This document shows, in pieces, positions 25,401 through 33,617 of a stretch of DNA of 64,000 nt. The position numbers were made by a program, and so were the translations under genes. The stretch lies in the NCBI GenBank assembly GCA_002708905.1, contig PAPM01000002.1, forward strand, positions 76,398-140,397. The letters run 5' to 3'. Each line of letters starts with the position of its first letter. Position 1 is the stretch's first letter. This DNA comes from Pseudomonadales bacterium (GTDB lineage Bacteria > Pseudomonadota > Gammaproteobacteria > Pseudomonadales > Ketobacteraceae). Below the pieces are notes generated by a model. It did no database searches. It saw nothing but the letters and a program-made list of their open reading frames with translations, and was not told where the DNA came from.

Positions 25401-25644
25401 CTGGGTTAATCCCGAAAACTGGATCATTGTTAAAACCGATTACTGGGACCTGAAAGATCGTCCGCTAAAAACCTACACCGCCAGTCGCATCAGCCAGGTG
25501 GACGGTATCTGGACCAAGCATCAGCTGGAAGTGCAGAATCATAAAACCGGACATCACAGTCGCTTTGTTTTCTCCAATGTGGATTACCAGAAACCGGTGC
25601 CGGACGATGTGTTCAGCCGCCGTACCCTGGAGCGTGGCCTGTAA
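22450..25644 (+). CDS. RND (MMPL/HAE3-type) exporter fused to a LolA-like lipoprotein-sorting domain
   Basis: ATG 22450 follows GGAG; the frame can also open at GTG 22438. The 1064-residue protein has an RND core of about 770 residues, with two sets of transmembrane helices and two large periplasmic loops. Conserved segments include GMAVADSIHIFSCYYE and SVAIGLGIDFAIHTIDR. After a further hydrophobic segment (TMLVVAAVTGVVFSALPG, about 785-802, ending VLAQT like a signal peptide) comes an outer-membrane lipoprotein-sorting domain (about 810-1064, with YLPALRKVRRI and DFTYEDI). These are normally two proteins. HAE3 exporters move lipids or hydrophobic compounds, and the LolA-like part probably receives cargo in the periplasm. 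Confidence 0.9.
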   Translation: MNKIILFGVRYPKSTLLIGLLCLGLLASGLGKVFKDTRADAFLSPDNPALVYKNKARALFGISDPVVIAIENPGEHGIYDLATLTLVTELTAAVNALPNINEDRTMSLATENNIVGNSSGMDVFPFLELLAEGGPAAVREAVQGFPLYNGLLVAEDGAMTLIIAELYDDAKAEETYKALGDLVASHELPEAVAVYTAGEGAVLGYLGHYIDQDAGRLNPLAGLIITIMLVVAFRRFAPALLGNMVIAAAVLMTVGLMGYSGVPFYVITNAMPVILIGMAVADSIHIFSCYYELLAKNPDYTPRQAIEEAVLTMAGPVTLTTLTTMAGFIGLFASAYMPPFEFFGLFTAFGVLVAWFYSLFVLPAAITLIKPKVSKRWVQLEQSSNKDLFARFMMAIGGITTRHAKATVIAFLMVSVTGLALSVQLRVNDNRINTFHPSEAIYQADQAINRHMQGTNTLDVVIETDHKEGLFDPQVLAKIEALQAYGESLPHINGSMSLVDFLKQMNKSLNEDRDEFYALPQSKEMAAQYLLLYSANGDPTDFENVVDYDYRLANIRFYLDTAEFVETAPLVQALETYVADQFSGRSVTATLTGRVNLNYHWLKDIGNSHFLSVGISLLFVLLVSVLLFRSFIAGVLAVLPVMTSILMVYATMVLFKIDLGIGTSMFASVAIGLGIDFAIHTIDRMKALFADSVPSRKELVDKLYASTGRALLFNYLAVACGFGVLIISKVVPLNNFGTIVVLSVTMSFIASLLLLPALVLVFKPGFLYGKHTAERGQTPSVALAKNMAKTMLVVAAVTGVVFSALPGPVLAQTDMNDLPDGATIVDHINQVAEGNHAMSDLHMTLTDKSGKVRERQAVSYRKYFGEEKRTLLVYQRPSNVKDTGFLTYDYPDLNAEDDQWLYLPALRKVRRISASDRGDYFLGTDFTYEDIKKSGKIEKQDYEFETLGRETISVGGEQITTYKVQAKTKSQQVAEELGFSRSLIWVNPENWIIVKTDYWDLKDRPLKTYTASRISQVDGIWTKHQLEVQNHKTGHHSRFVFSNVDYQKPVPDDVFSRRTLERGL

Positions 25645-26957
25645 TGAAACGTCCCGTATTAGCCCTGGTGTTTGCGGCGGGTGCAGCATTGTTGCCCCGC
25701 CCCGGATTATGCAGCATTGAATTCACCCTGGATATTGAAACGGAGTTGGGGTTTGGACTGACCGACTCCGGCATGCAAAAGGCCGATACTATTTTCAAAG
25801 CGGAAATCACTGGTGATGTATCGGAATCCATCCGTTATACGCTGATACCGAAACTGGTGATCGCGGCGGACAGTGAACTCTATGTGAAGGAACCGGTGGA
25901 GAGTAACTACTCGTCGCTGAATAGTCCCTGGGTGTCGAACCAACACGGTCTGTTCGAAATAGCCGAAGCCTATGTGGATTTTGCAGCCTGGCAGGGCTAT
26001 TGGCGCGTAGGCAAGCAACAGACGGTATGGGGCCAGGCCGATGGATTAAAAGTGTTGGATGTGGTGAATCCACAGGACTATCGGGAGTTCAATCTGGACG
26101 AGTTTGAAGATTCCCGTATTCCCCTCTGGACAGTGAACGTGGAGTTCAACCTCAGTGAGGATTCGACGCTGCAATTGCTGGTGATTCCTGATGCAACCTA
26201 CAGCAAGCTGGCCGATGCCGGTACGCCGTATTTTGTCACCAGCTCCAAGTATGTACCCAAACCGGCAGCATCGCCCTGGCCTGTTGTCATTTACGATGCG
26301 GAACGTCCGGATCATGCAGTGGAATTCGGTGCCCGCTATCGCCTGTTTTATTCCGGTTGGGATCTGACATTGAACTACCTCAACCACCGTCAGGATATTC
26401 CTGCCATCTATCGTTACCTAGATTCCAATCAGGTGAATGTAACGCCTGTCTATGAGCCGAGCGAACTGGTGGGAGCCAGCGCCAGCAATGCGTTTGGCGA
26501 TTGGGTGGTAAGAATGGAGCTGGGCTACAGTACCCACACTTATCAGCTGCGGCACAGTTTGCAGGAAGGCGGTATCGCCGACACGCCGGAATGGAGTTCG
26601 GTGGTGGGCCTGGATTATCAGGGCTTCACCGACTGGTTTCTCAGCTATCAATGGTTTCAAAGTCGATTGACCGACTACGATGAATTCAATGATGACATCG
26701 TGCGCAATCAACAACGGATGCAGCACACGTTCCTGGTACGGAGATTGTTGATGAACGACAATCTCGAGCTGGAGCTGTTTGCGCTCTACAGTGATGAGGA
26801 CGATGACGGCCAGGTACGTGCTCAAGTGGCTTATCAAGTGAATGATGAACTAAGGGTATGGTCCGGTGTGGATATTTTCTATGGTGATGTGGACGGTCAA
26901 TTTGGTCAGTTCAATGACACGGACAGATTCATTATCGGTGCTGAGTTTGGTTTCTAA
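25644..26957 (+). CDS. DUF1302-type outer-membrane protein
   Basis: A 437-residue exported protein whose ATG overlaps the stop of the RND fusion gene by one base (TAATG). A signal peptide (about 1-23, ending GLCS) precedes an all-beta chain with repeated amphipathic strands and a terminal Phe. RVGKQQTVWGQADGLKVLD and SRIPLWTVNVEFN match the DUF1302 pattern. DUF1302 genes commonly neighbour RND and LolA-like genes, which suggests one envelope-spanning export path: inner-membrane pump, periplasmic carrier domain, outer-membrane barrel. Confidence 0.87.
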   Translation: MKRPVLALVFAAGAALLPRPGLCSIEFTLDIETELGFGLTDSGMQKADTIFKAEITGDVSESIRYTLIPKLVIAADSELYVKEPVESNYSSLNSPWVSNQHGLFEIAEAYVDFAAWQGYWRVGKQQTVWGQADGLKVLDVVNPQDYREFNLDEFEDSRIPLWTVNVEFNLSEDSTLQLLVIPDATYSKLADAGTPYFVTSSKYVPKPAASPWPVVIYDAERPDHAVEFGARYRLFYSGWDLTLNYLNHRQDIPAIYRYLDSNQVNVTPVYEPSELVGASASNAFGDWVVRMELGYSTHTYQLRHSLQEGGIADTPEWSSVVGLDYQGFTDWFLSYQWFQSRLTDYDEFNDDIVRNQQRMQHTFLVRRLLMNDNLELELFALYSDEDDDGQVRAQVAYQVNDELRVWSGVDIFYGDVDGQFGQFNDTDRFIIGAEFGF

Positions 26958-26977
26958 CAGGCAGTTGAATGAAGGCG

Positions 26978-27934
26978 TTATACACGCCCCGGTGACACAC
27001 CGATGATACGTTTAAAGGCCCGGGAGAAAGCGGCCTCCGATTGGTATCCCAACTCTTCCGCCAATACGATCAACGGCACAGGGTGCTGGCGTAAGCGCTG
27101 ATGTGCCAGCCGCATACGCCATTCTGTGAGATAGCGCTTGACGCTGTTACCCATCAAGTGAGTAAAGCGGGCAGAAAAACCGGAACGGGATAGACCACAC
27201 TCCTGTGCCAGACTCTCTACCGTCCAGTTCCTTTGCGGCTGATGGTGAATAGCGCGCAGGGCAATGCCGATATGCCTGTCACGTAACGCCGCCAGCCAAC
27301 CCTGTTTCTCTGTCGCCGACTGTTCCAGCCAATGGCGAATCAATTGAATCACCAGAATGTCCGCCAGATGGGTGATGATGGTTTCGCCGCCGGGTTTCAG
27401 ATCTCGGGCTTCGCAAGCGATGAACTCCAAAGTGCTTTGCAGCCATTGTTCACCGCACTCATCCAATTGGTCCATCACCAGCAACGTAGGTAGTTGTTGA
27501 ATCAACTGGCGGCCCAAGGCCTGGTCAAATCCCATGACGCCACAGGTGAGTTCGGTGATCTCCCCGTCTCCTGTTATTTCCAGCACTTCATAGCGTTCGC
27601 TGATACGTTGGATGCCTGCGTCAAACAAGGGAGTGGGAGTTAACGTGGGATTGCTGCTGAGGGTGTGCCCCCGACCGTGGGGCACCAGGGCCAGTGATCC
27701 CTGGCTGAGTCGGCGTGGAGCTTCGCCTTCCAACTGCAGCCAGCATTCCCCGTGGGTGATGATATGAAACATCAGCTTATCCGCCATCACCGGCATGGCC
27801 AGGGACCAGTCACCACTCAATACAGAACGGCAGTAAAGGCTGCCGTCTAACCTGAGCTGATGCAGGGTTTCCCCCAACGGATCATTGGTCAAGGGGAAGT
27901 CGGGCACGCTGTTAGACGAATAATCATATTTCAT
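26978..27934 (-). CDS. AraC-family regulator with cupin N-terminus
   Basis: The frame extends to 28186, but the ATG at 27934 is the sensible start (318 residues), because the longer form overlaps the divergent gene. The cupin domain (about 5-185, with MFHIITHGECWLQLEGE and SLALVPHGRGH) is followed by a full AraC HTH (about 220-315) including VESLAQECGLSRSGFSARFTHLMG and LAEELGYQSEAAFSRAFKRIIG. It is divergent from an NAD(P)-binding NmrA-like gene, the usual partner of this subgroup. A strong palindrome lies between them. Confidence 0.92.
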   Translation of the reverse strand: MKYDYSSNSVPDFPLTNDPLGETLHQLRLDGSLYCRSVLSGDWSLAMPVMADKLMFHIITHGECWLQLEGEAPRRLSQGSLALVPHGRGHTLSSNPTLTPTPLFDAGIQRISERYEVLEITGDGEITELTCGVMGFDQALGRQLIQQLPTLLVMDQLDECGEQWLQSTLEFIACEARDLKPGGETIITHLADILVIQLIRHWLEQSATEKQGWLAALRDRHIGIALRAIHHQPQRNWTVESLAQECGLSRSGFSARFTHLMGNSVKRYLTEWRMRLAHQRLRQHPVPLIVLAEELGYQSEAAFSRAFKRIIGVSPGRV

Positions 27935-27950
27935 GGCGAAATAGGTATTA

Positions 27951-27976
27951 AGTATCCAGTTTGGAAACAGGATACT
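27951..27976. promoter_or_regulatory. 26-bp near-perfect palindrome, AraC/NmrA operator candidate
   Basis: AGTATCC-A-GTTT (27951-27962), central GG, then AAAC-A-GGATACT (27965-27976). Eleven of twelve base pairs are symmetric; only the A/A pair fails. It lies 17 bp upstream of the AraC start and 53 bp upstream of the NmrA-like start, so one dimer could control both divergent promoters. Confidence 0.6.
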
Positions 27977-28028
27977 GGCTTCGCTGATATAAACGCAAGC
28001 CAAATAATTTCTCCTGGAGGATGAAGCA

Positions 28029-28880
28029 ATGTCGACACCCACTACCCTGATCATCGGTAAAAACGCCAAAACCGGCTCCCGTGTAGATGCCCTGCTCACG
28101 CGGATGGGCCACCCCACCCGGGCCGTTTCCCGCTCCACCACCCCGGCGTTTGACTGGGAGGACCCCACTGGTTGGGCCCAAGCCATGGCCGGTTGCCGGG
28201 CTGCCTATGTCACCTTTCAGCCGGACCTGGCGGTACCTGGTGCCCGGGAAACCATTGCCCGCTTTATAGCAACCGCCCGCCAGGCGGGTATCGAACATCT
28301 GGTGCTGCTGTCGGGCCGGGGTGAAGCCGGCGCGCAACAGGCGGAGCAGGAATTAATGAACAGCGGTTTAACCTGGAACGTAGTGCGGGCCAGTTGGTTC
28401 AACCAGAACTTCAGCGAAGGGTTTCTGATTGAAGGCATCCTGGCCGGTGAGGTGGCGTTGCCCGCTGGCAATATCCCTGAACCGTTTATTGATGCTGACG
28501 ACATTGCTGAGGTGGTGGTGGCCTGTTTAACACAGCCAGCATTAGCCAACCAGTTGTTCGAGGTTACCGGTCCTGAGTTACTGACCTTCCAGGAGTGCGT
28601 AGACATCATTGCTGAAGAATTGCAGCAACCGATTGAATTTTTAGACATCAGTGCCGAACAGTTACTGCAAGGGTTGAAAGCGGAAGGACTACCGGAATCC
28701 GTGCTTTGGCTGATGAATGAATTGTTCACGGTGGTGATGGATGGCTGCAACAGCCGAATAGAAACCGGAGTTGAGCAGGCGTTGGGGCGGCCCGCCAAAT
28801 CGTTCCGCGAGTATGTGCGCAAAACAATTGCACAGGGGGGCTGGCAAACTGAGGCGGTCCTTGAGGCCCAGGCTCAATAA
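28029..28880 (+). CDS. NmrA-like NAD(P)-binding protein (atypical SDR)
   Basis: A 283-residue Rossmann-fold protein with a good ribosome site (CTGGAGG). The nucleotide-binding loop is IGKNAKTGSRV, a variant of GxxGxxG. ARQAGIEHLVLLSG, TWNVVRASWFNQNFSEG and FIDADDIAEVVVACL are typical of NmrA/QOR2-type proteins, which either reduce quinones or only sense NADP. There is no SDR YxxxK catalytic motif, as expected for this subgroup. It is divergent from its probable AraC regulator. Confidence 0.88.
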   Translation: MSTPTTLIIGKNAKTGSRVDALLTRMGHPTRAVSRSTTPAFDWEDPTGWAQAMAGCRAAYVTFQPDLAVPGARETIARFIATARQAGIEHLVLLSGRGEAGAQQAEQELMNSGLTWNVVRASWFNQNFSEGFLIEGILAGEVALPAGNIPEPFIDADDIAEVVVACLTQPALANQLFEVTGPELLTFQECVDIIAEELQQPIEFLDISAEQLLQGLKAEGLPESVLWLMNELFTVVMDGCNSRIETGVEQALGRPAKSFREYVRKTIAQGGWQTEAVLEAQAQ

Positions 28881-28882
28881 CG

Positions 28883-30412
28883 CTATTCTTCCAGACCGGT
28901 GAAGCGGCGGGAGATCATTTCCACCTGCCGCTCCATGTCTTCCTCGTCAGCATTAAGCAGATCTCCTTCCAGGCGGGCGCTCAGGCTCGGCAGCTTGATT
29001 TCGAACACCACTCCGGCCACGTCCAGAGGTTTAAAGCTAAGAGACGTGGTTTTCTTGCGTTTTGAATCCACCTCCAGGTGCCAGCGAGGTTGTGCCGGTT
29101 GACTAGGGTCGGTCATAGCGCCTTCAGAAAAATCCTCATGCAGTCGGCGATGGGTTTTCTGGTCACTCTGGTGGGTGATCTCAATGGATTCCAGTTTGCC
29201 GCCGTCCTCGATCACCAACTCGATGACTTCGGTAATCACTTCACCACCGTCGGTTTCAAGCCGTAGAGACAATACATCCGTGTTGTTATCCACATTGTGG
29301 AACGAAATTTTGCCGTCATAGCCTTTGATGATTTCGTTGACGAAGTACAAGCCCAAACCTTTGCCATGATGCTCCTTGACCCGGCGGGTGGAATAACCCA
29401 ACTGAAATAGCTTGGTGGCGGTATCTTCATCGATATGGGGGCCACGATTGTAAATCCGATAGCGCACGTAACCCTGCTGTTCATCCAGCTGAATCGCAAT
29501 TCGGGCGAGTTTCTCCACCTTGCGGGACTTGATCCGACCGGTAAAAAACTGGGCGTTGCTGATCAGGTTTTCCAGCGCCAGTACCACATGGTTTTCGTTG
29601 CCGAGTAATGAATCGGTAACCGCCGCTTGTATCCACACCCAATCGTGATCATTCACTTGCAAAGTAACATCATCCCACCATTGGGGTGCACTGCCAAAAC
29701 AGCGGTGCAGCGCTTTCACCAGAGCACCACGGGAATCAAATACAGGGCGCTCCGGATTGGCATCCTCCCCGTTATCCAATTCCGATTGAAAAATCACTTC
29801 CTCTGCTTCGCACACCTGGTTGGCAATGTGCAGTGCGATATTGTCGGCGGTGGAAAGATCCAGCAGATCCCACAGATAACGCAGACTGTCCCGGGCCTCC
29901 TGCAGACGTTGCACTTCGTCCAGGTCGGCGATACCGATTTCGGCCATCTGCCGATCCAGCAACGTGGAAATTTTATCGTAACTGATCACGCCGTTATGGC
30001 GCACCTCACTGGCGATGCTTTTGAAGTGCAGAAACTTCTCGTCGTACTCAATGTATTCCAGCAGTTTATCGCTGATGAACAGTTTCAGTTTCTCGGCATG
30101 ATTGGCATAGACATGGGCCTTGGCGTGCAGCTGCTTTTTATTGTCCAGCAGTTCTTCGATCTGCTCCTCAACTCTCTGCATTATTTCCTGTTGATGGCGC
30201 CTTTGCATCTGTACATTGCGTAGTTCTAGCAATACCACCAGGGCGAAGGCCGCCAGCAAGGCCTCAGGAATCGGCTGCTCAAATATATATGGCGGTATGC
30301 GATAAAACTGCACCAGATCCGGATGGATAAGCAGATAAAAATAACTCAGCAACGCAAACGCCAGCAGAATGCTCAGTAAGGGATAAGGCGTTTTCATCCG
30401 ACTGGGATTCAT
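28883..30412 (-). CDS. atypical membrane histidine kinase
   Basis: A 509-residue protein with two N-terminal membrane helices (about 10-28 and 48-65), a coiled coil (about 68-115), a helical region, and a HATPase_c domain (about 275-390). The N box is LENLISNAQFF, the G1-like box NRGPHI and the G2 box GKGLGLYFVNEI. The place of the H box holds FKSIASEVRHNG, where the His expected in AHDIR-type boxes is Ser and a His follows two residues later, so the phosphoacceptor is unclear. A C-terminal extension of about 115 residues follows the ATPase. Its ATG overlaps the response-regulator stop (ATGA). Confidence 0.82.
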   Translation of the reverse strand: MNPSRMKTPYPLLSILLAFALLSYFYLLIHPDLVQFYRIPPYIFEQPIPEALLAAFALVVLLELRNVQMQRRHQQEIMQRVEEQIEELLDNKKQLHAKAHVYANHAEKLKLFISDKLLEYIEYDEKFLHFKSIASEVRHNGVISYDKISTLLDRQMAEIGIADLDEVQRLQEARDSLRYLWDLLDLSTADNIALHIANQVCEAEEVIFQSELDNGEDANPERPVFDSRGALVKALHRCFGSAPQWWDDVTLQVNDHDWVWIQAAVTDSLLGNENHVVLALENLISNAQFFTGRIKSRKVEKLARIAIQLDEQQGYVRYRIYNRGPHIDEDTATKLFQLGYSTRRVKEHHGKGLGLYFVNEIIKGYDGKISFHNVDNNTDVLSLRLETDGGEVITEVIELVIEDGGKLESIEITHQSDQKTHRRLHEDFSEGAMTDPSQPAQPRWHLEVDSKRKKTTSLSFKPLDVAGVVFEIKLPSLSARLEGDLLNADEEDMERQVEMISRRFTGLEE

Positions 30413-31197
30413 TGGTCGCTCTTCCAGAAATAGGCGTGGGCATCGCCAAAGGTGACAATGCCGCGTCCCTGCTGGCAGAGTTCGGCGAAATCGCCGGAAT
30501 GGTTTTCGGCCGCGTCAAATGCCGAGCGCAGCGTTTTGATGTGCTGGCGGTAATTGGCGTAGGAAAAGCGTTCCAGATCCGCTTCCAGTAAATCGGCAAT
30601 CTGCTCAGTACTTAATGGCCGTGGGCTACGCTCCACCAGGAAACGTAAAATTTTGCGTGGCGTAGGTGCCAGTGGACGTTTCGGATTATGGGGGTTCATC
30701 AGTTTGACGCCCTTCCAGAACACCTCCCAACTGTCGGTGTTGATTTCCAGCTGTCCACTGCGCAAGATTGAGCTGTCGCCCTGTTCTTGCGACTGGCGTT
30801 TTTTCAACGCGGCTTTAATACGCCAACACAACACCGCTTCAATATTGCGTTGATGTTTGGCAATAAAATCCTGGGCGTCATTCTGAGTAATGGCTTGCTC
30901 TTCAATTTCGGTACCGCTGTGTTCCGACAAATACAGGATGGGCAGGTCCGGCCATTTCTTCAGTAAAGCACGGGAGACACTGAAGCCCGCCTGATCCGAA
31001 CCATTCATATGCGCATCCAGTAACGCCAGATCAGGCTTGTGCTGATCCGTCATCACCGCGATACGTTGCTTGGCGGCTTCCGGGAACTTATAGACCTCCA
31101 AATGATTGGGCTCGCCGTCCAGATCCGCCTGTTCCAACACTGCAGAAAAACGGTCGATCCAATGGGATTGGTCTTCTACCCAAAACAGTTTAGCCAT
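30409..31197 (-). CDS. response regulator with winged-helix output domain
   Basis: I choose ATG 31197 (MAKLFWVED); the frame extends ten codons further without support. The 262-residue protein has a receiver domain (about 1-125) with acidic VEDQ, phosphoacceptor Asp in LALLDAHMNG, a Ser in YLSEHSG and Lys in FIAKHQ. A Trans_reg_C-like winged helix follows (about 150-255: NTDSWEVFWKGVKL, PTPRKILRFLVE, RQHIKTLRSAFDAA). It is translationally coupled to the kinase gene and divergent from the membrane-protein/VWA genes, its likely targets. Confidence 0.87.
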   Translation of the reverse strand: MAKLFWVEDQSHWIDRFSAVLEQADLDGEPNHLEVYKFPEAAKQRIAVMTDQHKPDLALLDAHMNGSDQAGFSVSRALLKKWPDLPILYLSEHSGTEIEEQAITQNDAQDFIAKHQRNIEAVLCWRIKAALKKRQSQEQGDSSILRSGQLEINTDSWEVFWKGVKLMNPHNPKRPLAPTPRKILRFLVERSPRPLSTEQIADLLEADLERFSYANYRQHIKTLRSAFDAAENHSGDFAELCQQGRGIVTFGDAHAYFWKSDQ

Positions 31198-31218
31198 GAA
31201 TAATTCGCCCCATTGCGA

Positions 31219-31317
31219 ACTGATCAATAAAAACTCACCGATTATTCACCAGCTTAGCCAAGAATCTCTTCTCAAGGGCGCTGAATACCAATGAGTGCGC
31301 CACTGATCACAAAAACT
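31219..31317. promoter_or_regulatory. repeated ACTGATCA-AAAACT sites between divergent genes
   Basis: ACTGATCAATAAAAACT (31219-31235) and ACTGATCACAAAAACT (31302-31317) differ only by a one-base gap and one substitution. They lie 83 bp apart in the 133-bp gap between the response regulator and the membrane-protein gene, one near each promoter. They are candidates for response-regulator boxes. Confidence 0.45.
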
Positions 31318-31330
31318 TGAGGAGTACGTC

Positions 31331-32893
31331 ATGTTAAACGAGTTGTTATTGCTCTGGTCGGAGCAACCGGCCATCTCCCTGGCCATCTGGCTTTTAGTGC
31401 TGGTCACCGTGCTGTATCTGGCCCGTGAACCGGCCCACATGCTGATTAAGAGCACCGGGCGCGCCATCTACCGCTTTATGCGCAGTGCCGCCCGTGCGGT
31501 CTCCCACATTGGACAACGGGCCATTAACCGTAACAAGGAAATCATATTGGCCCAGGGAAGGGAAGCCACCGAGAAATTCATTGAGCGCGAATTCACCCGT
31601 ATCAATGAAATCGTGGCTCGGGACCTGAGTCATTACCCGAACCTGCATCGGGAATTAACGGATGCCATTGAGCGCCTGGAAAACGATTACCAGGCCGCCA
31701 CCGATGCGCCGCCGTTACCGCCGGAATGGTTGAGTGTGGTGCAGACTATTTCCGAGTTGCCTCGGCAAGGTGATCCCGTGGTGTCCTCGATATTGGAGAA
31801 CATTCAGGACGAAGTGGTGACCGCACACGAGGAAACGTTGAAGGCGTATCAGAAGTCCAGTGCCGAGCGGCATCGTTTGCTGGGTGCCTTGCAACCCCAA
31901 TGGCGTGCCTTGGCCAACAAGCTGAGCAAAACCAAGGATGTGGTGGCGATCACCCAGGAACGGGCCGACGCGGTGGACAAGCACATGGCGAACTACGAAG
32001 CCATTCGGGATAACGAGGATCACATTGCCCGTTCCTTGACGGCGTCGTCCATGACTCAGTTCTTCATTGCCGGACTGGTGCTCTTTGTGGCGGTGATGGG
32101 TGGCCTGATCAACTTCCAGTTAATCGCCATGCCCATGGCGGAAATGGTGGGCGGTAACAGCTACACCGGTGGATTCAAAACCTCCGACATCGCGGCCCTG
32201 GTGATCATTATGGTGGAGATTGCGATGGGGTTGTTCCTATTGGAAAGTCTGCGCATTACCAAGCTGTTCCCGGTCATCGCACATATGGACGACAAAATGC
32301 GCAAGCGCATGATGGTGATTACTTTCAGCATTCTGTTCATATTGGCGGGCATCGAAGCCTCATTGGCCTACATGCGGGATCTGTTGGCGCTGGATCGTGA
32401 AGCACTGAAGCAATCGTTAGCGGGTGTGTCGGCACTGAATGCGGAGTTTCGCTGGATTCCCTCCATCGGACAAATGGTGATGGGTTTCATTCTGCCCTTT
32501 GCCCTGGCGTTTGTGGCGATTCCGCTGGAGTCGTTCATCCATGCGTCACGCACTGTGCTGGGTGTGCTCACCGTGGCGGTACTGCGCTCAGTGATCATCA
32601 GCCTGCGCCTGGTGGGTGGCGTTGCCAACCAGTTGAGCAAGATGCTGGTGTTCGGTTACGACATGCTGATTACGGTGCCACTTTCTATCGAAAAGTGGGT
32701 ACGCCAAGGTGTGAAAGCCCGTCGTGACAGTGAGATGGAAACCGCTCGTCAACATTTGGTGGAACCCTATCTGCCTTTAGAGGATGCGGATGATGTTGAA
32801 GAAGAATCCATAACCGTTGCTGAAAAACCCAAGCGCACGCGCAAACGCAAAACGTCGGATCTGGATGCGGATCTGGCACTGGAAAAAAGTTGA
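31331..32893 (+). CDS. polytopic membrane protein with long coiled coil, VWA-associated
   Basis: A 520-residue protein with a good ribosome site (TTGAGGAG). One helix at about 10-30 is followed by a charged, mostly helical region (about 45-235) likely to form coiled coils (RLENDYQAATD, ETLKAYQKSSAERHRLLGAL). At least five more membrane helices follow (about 240-430), with MGFILPFALAFVAIPLESFIH near the end, and then a cytoplasmic tail with a basic patch (KPKRTRKRKTSD). I do not recognise a named family. It is followed 26 bp later by the VWA lipoprotein and divergent from the kinase/regulator pair. Confidence 0.8.
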   Translation: MLNELLLLWSEQPAISLAIWLLVLVTVLYLAREPAHMLIKSTGRAIYRFMRSAARAVSHIGQRAINRNKEIILAQGREATEKFIEREFTRINEIVARDLSHYPNLHRELTDAIERLENDYQAATDAPPLPPEWLSVVQTISELPRQGDPVVSSILENIQDEVVTAHEETLKAYQKSSAERHRLLGALQPQWRALANKLSKTKDVVAITQERADAVDKHMANYEAIRDNEDHIARSLTASSMTQFFIAGLVLFVAVMGGLINFQLIAMPMAEMVGGNSYTGGFKTSDIAALVIIMVEIAMGLFLLESLRITKLFPVIAHMDDKMRKRMMVITFSILFILAGIEASLAYMRDLLALDREALKQSLAGVSALNAEFRWIPSIGQMVMGFILPFALAFVAIPLESFIHASRTVLGVLTVAVLRSVIISLRLVGGVANQLSKMLVFGYDMLITVPLSIEKWVRQGVKARRDSEMETARQHLVEPYLPLEDADDVEEESITVAEKPKRTRKRKTSDLDADLALEKS

Positions 32894-32919
32894 ACGAATA
32901 GAATTGAGGAGTAACGATC

Positions 32920-33594
32920 ATGAAAACATTATTGGTCTCATTAGTACTAACCACATTGGCTCTGACGCTGTCCGCTTGCGGGCAGCCTCAACCCACCAAC
33001 AAAGCGGTCTTCCTGCTGGTGGATACCTCCGGTACCTACACCGAGGAACTGAACAAAGCCCAGGGTATTTTAAATTACCTGTTGGCGACACTGGACAGCG
33101 GCGACTCCATCGCCGTGGCCCGTATCGACAGCGGCAGCTTCAGCGAGAAGGATGTGATCGCCAAGGCCACCTTCGATGAACGCCCCAGTATGGCCAATGA
33201 CCAGAAGCGTATGTTCAAAAACGATATGGACCAGTTTGTGGCTACTATCAAAAGTGGCAGCGCTCACACGGATATCACCGGAGCGATTTTGCAGGCCGCT
33301 GAATTCCTGCATGAAACCGGCGCCGGTGAAAAGTATGTGCTGGTGTTTTCAGACTTGGCGGAAGATCTGCAAAAAGGTCATATCCGGGACTTTCCCCTGG
33401 AGCTGGATGGCATTCAGGTCATCGCTTTGAACGTAACCAAACTGCGCTCTGACAACATTGATCCGCGGGATTATCTGAACCGCCTGGCGCAATGGCAGAA
33501 ACGGGTGATGGATGGCGGTGGTAATTGGCGGGTAGTGAATGATTTTGATCGCCTGGATCGACTGATTGCCATCAATGCGATGGATGAGATTTGA
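32920..33594 (+). CDS. von Willebrand factor A domain lipoprotein
   Basis: A 224-residue protein with a lipoprotein signal (lipobox LSAC, Cys about residue 20) and a VWA domain (about 28-205). The MIDAS metal site is present: DTSGT (DxSxT form), a Thr/Asp in SAHTDITGAI, and FSDLAED for the third loop. VWA domains bind protein partners through the metal. The polytopic protein encoded just upstream is the natural candidate. It is the last gene before a strong bidirectional terminator. Confidence 0.88.
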   Translation: MKTLLVSLVLTTLALTLSACGQPQPTNKAVFLLVDTSGTYTEELNKAQGILNYLLATLDSGDSIAVARIDSGSFSEKDVIAKATFDERPSMANDQKRMFKNDMDQFVATIKSGSAHTDITGAILQAAEFLHETGAGEKYVLVFSDLAEDLQKGHIRDFPLELDGIQVIALNVTKLRSDNIDPRDYLNRLAQWQKRVMDGGGNWRVVNDFDRLDRLIAINAMDEI

Positions 33595-33617
33595 TGGGTT
33601 CTTCAGTACGCTTGAGT

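Noticed and set aside
28883-33594. Phage-defence system reading of the VWA cluster
   Set aside because: No nuclease, helicase or toxin domain is present, and a two-component system with an exported lipoprotein fits envelope signalling better.
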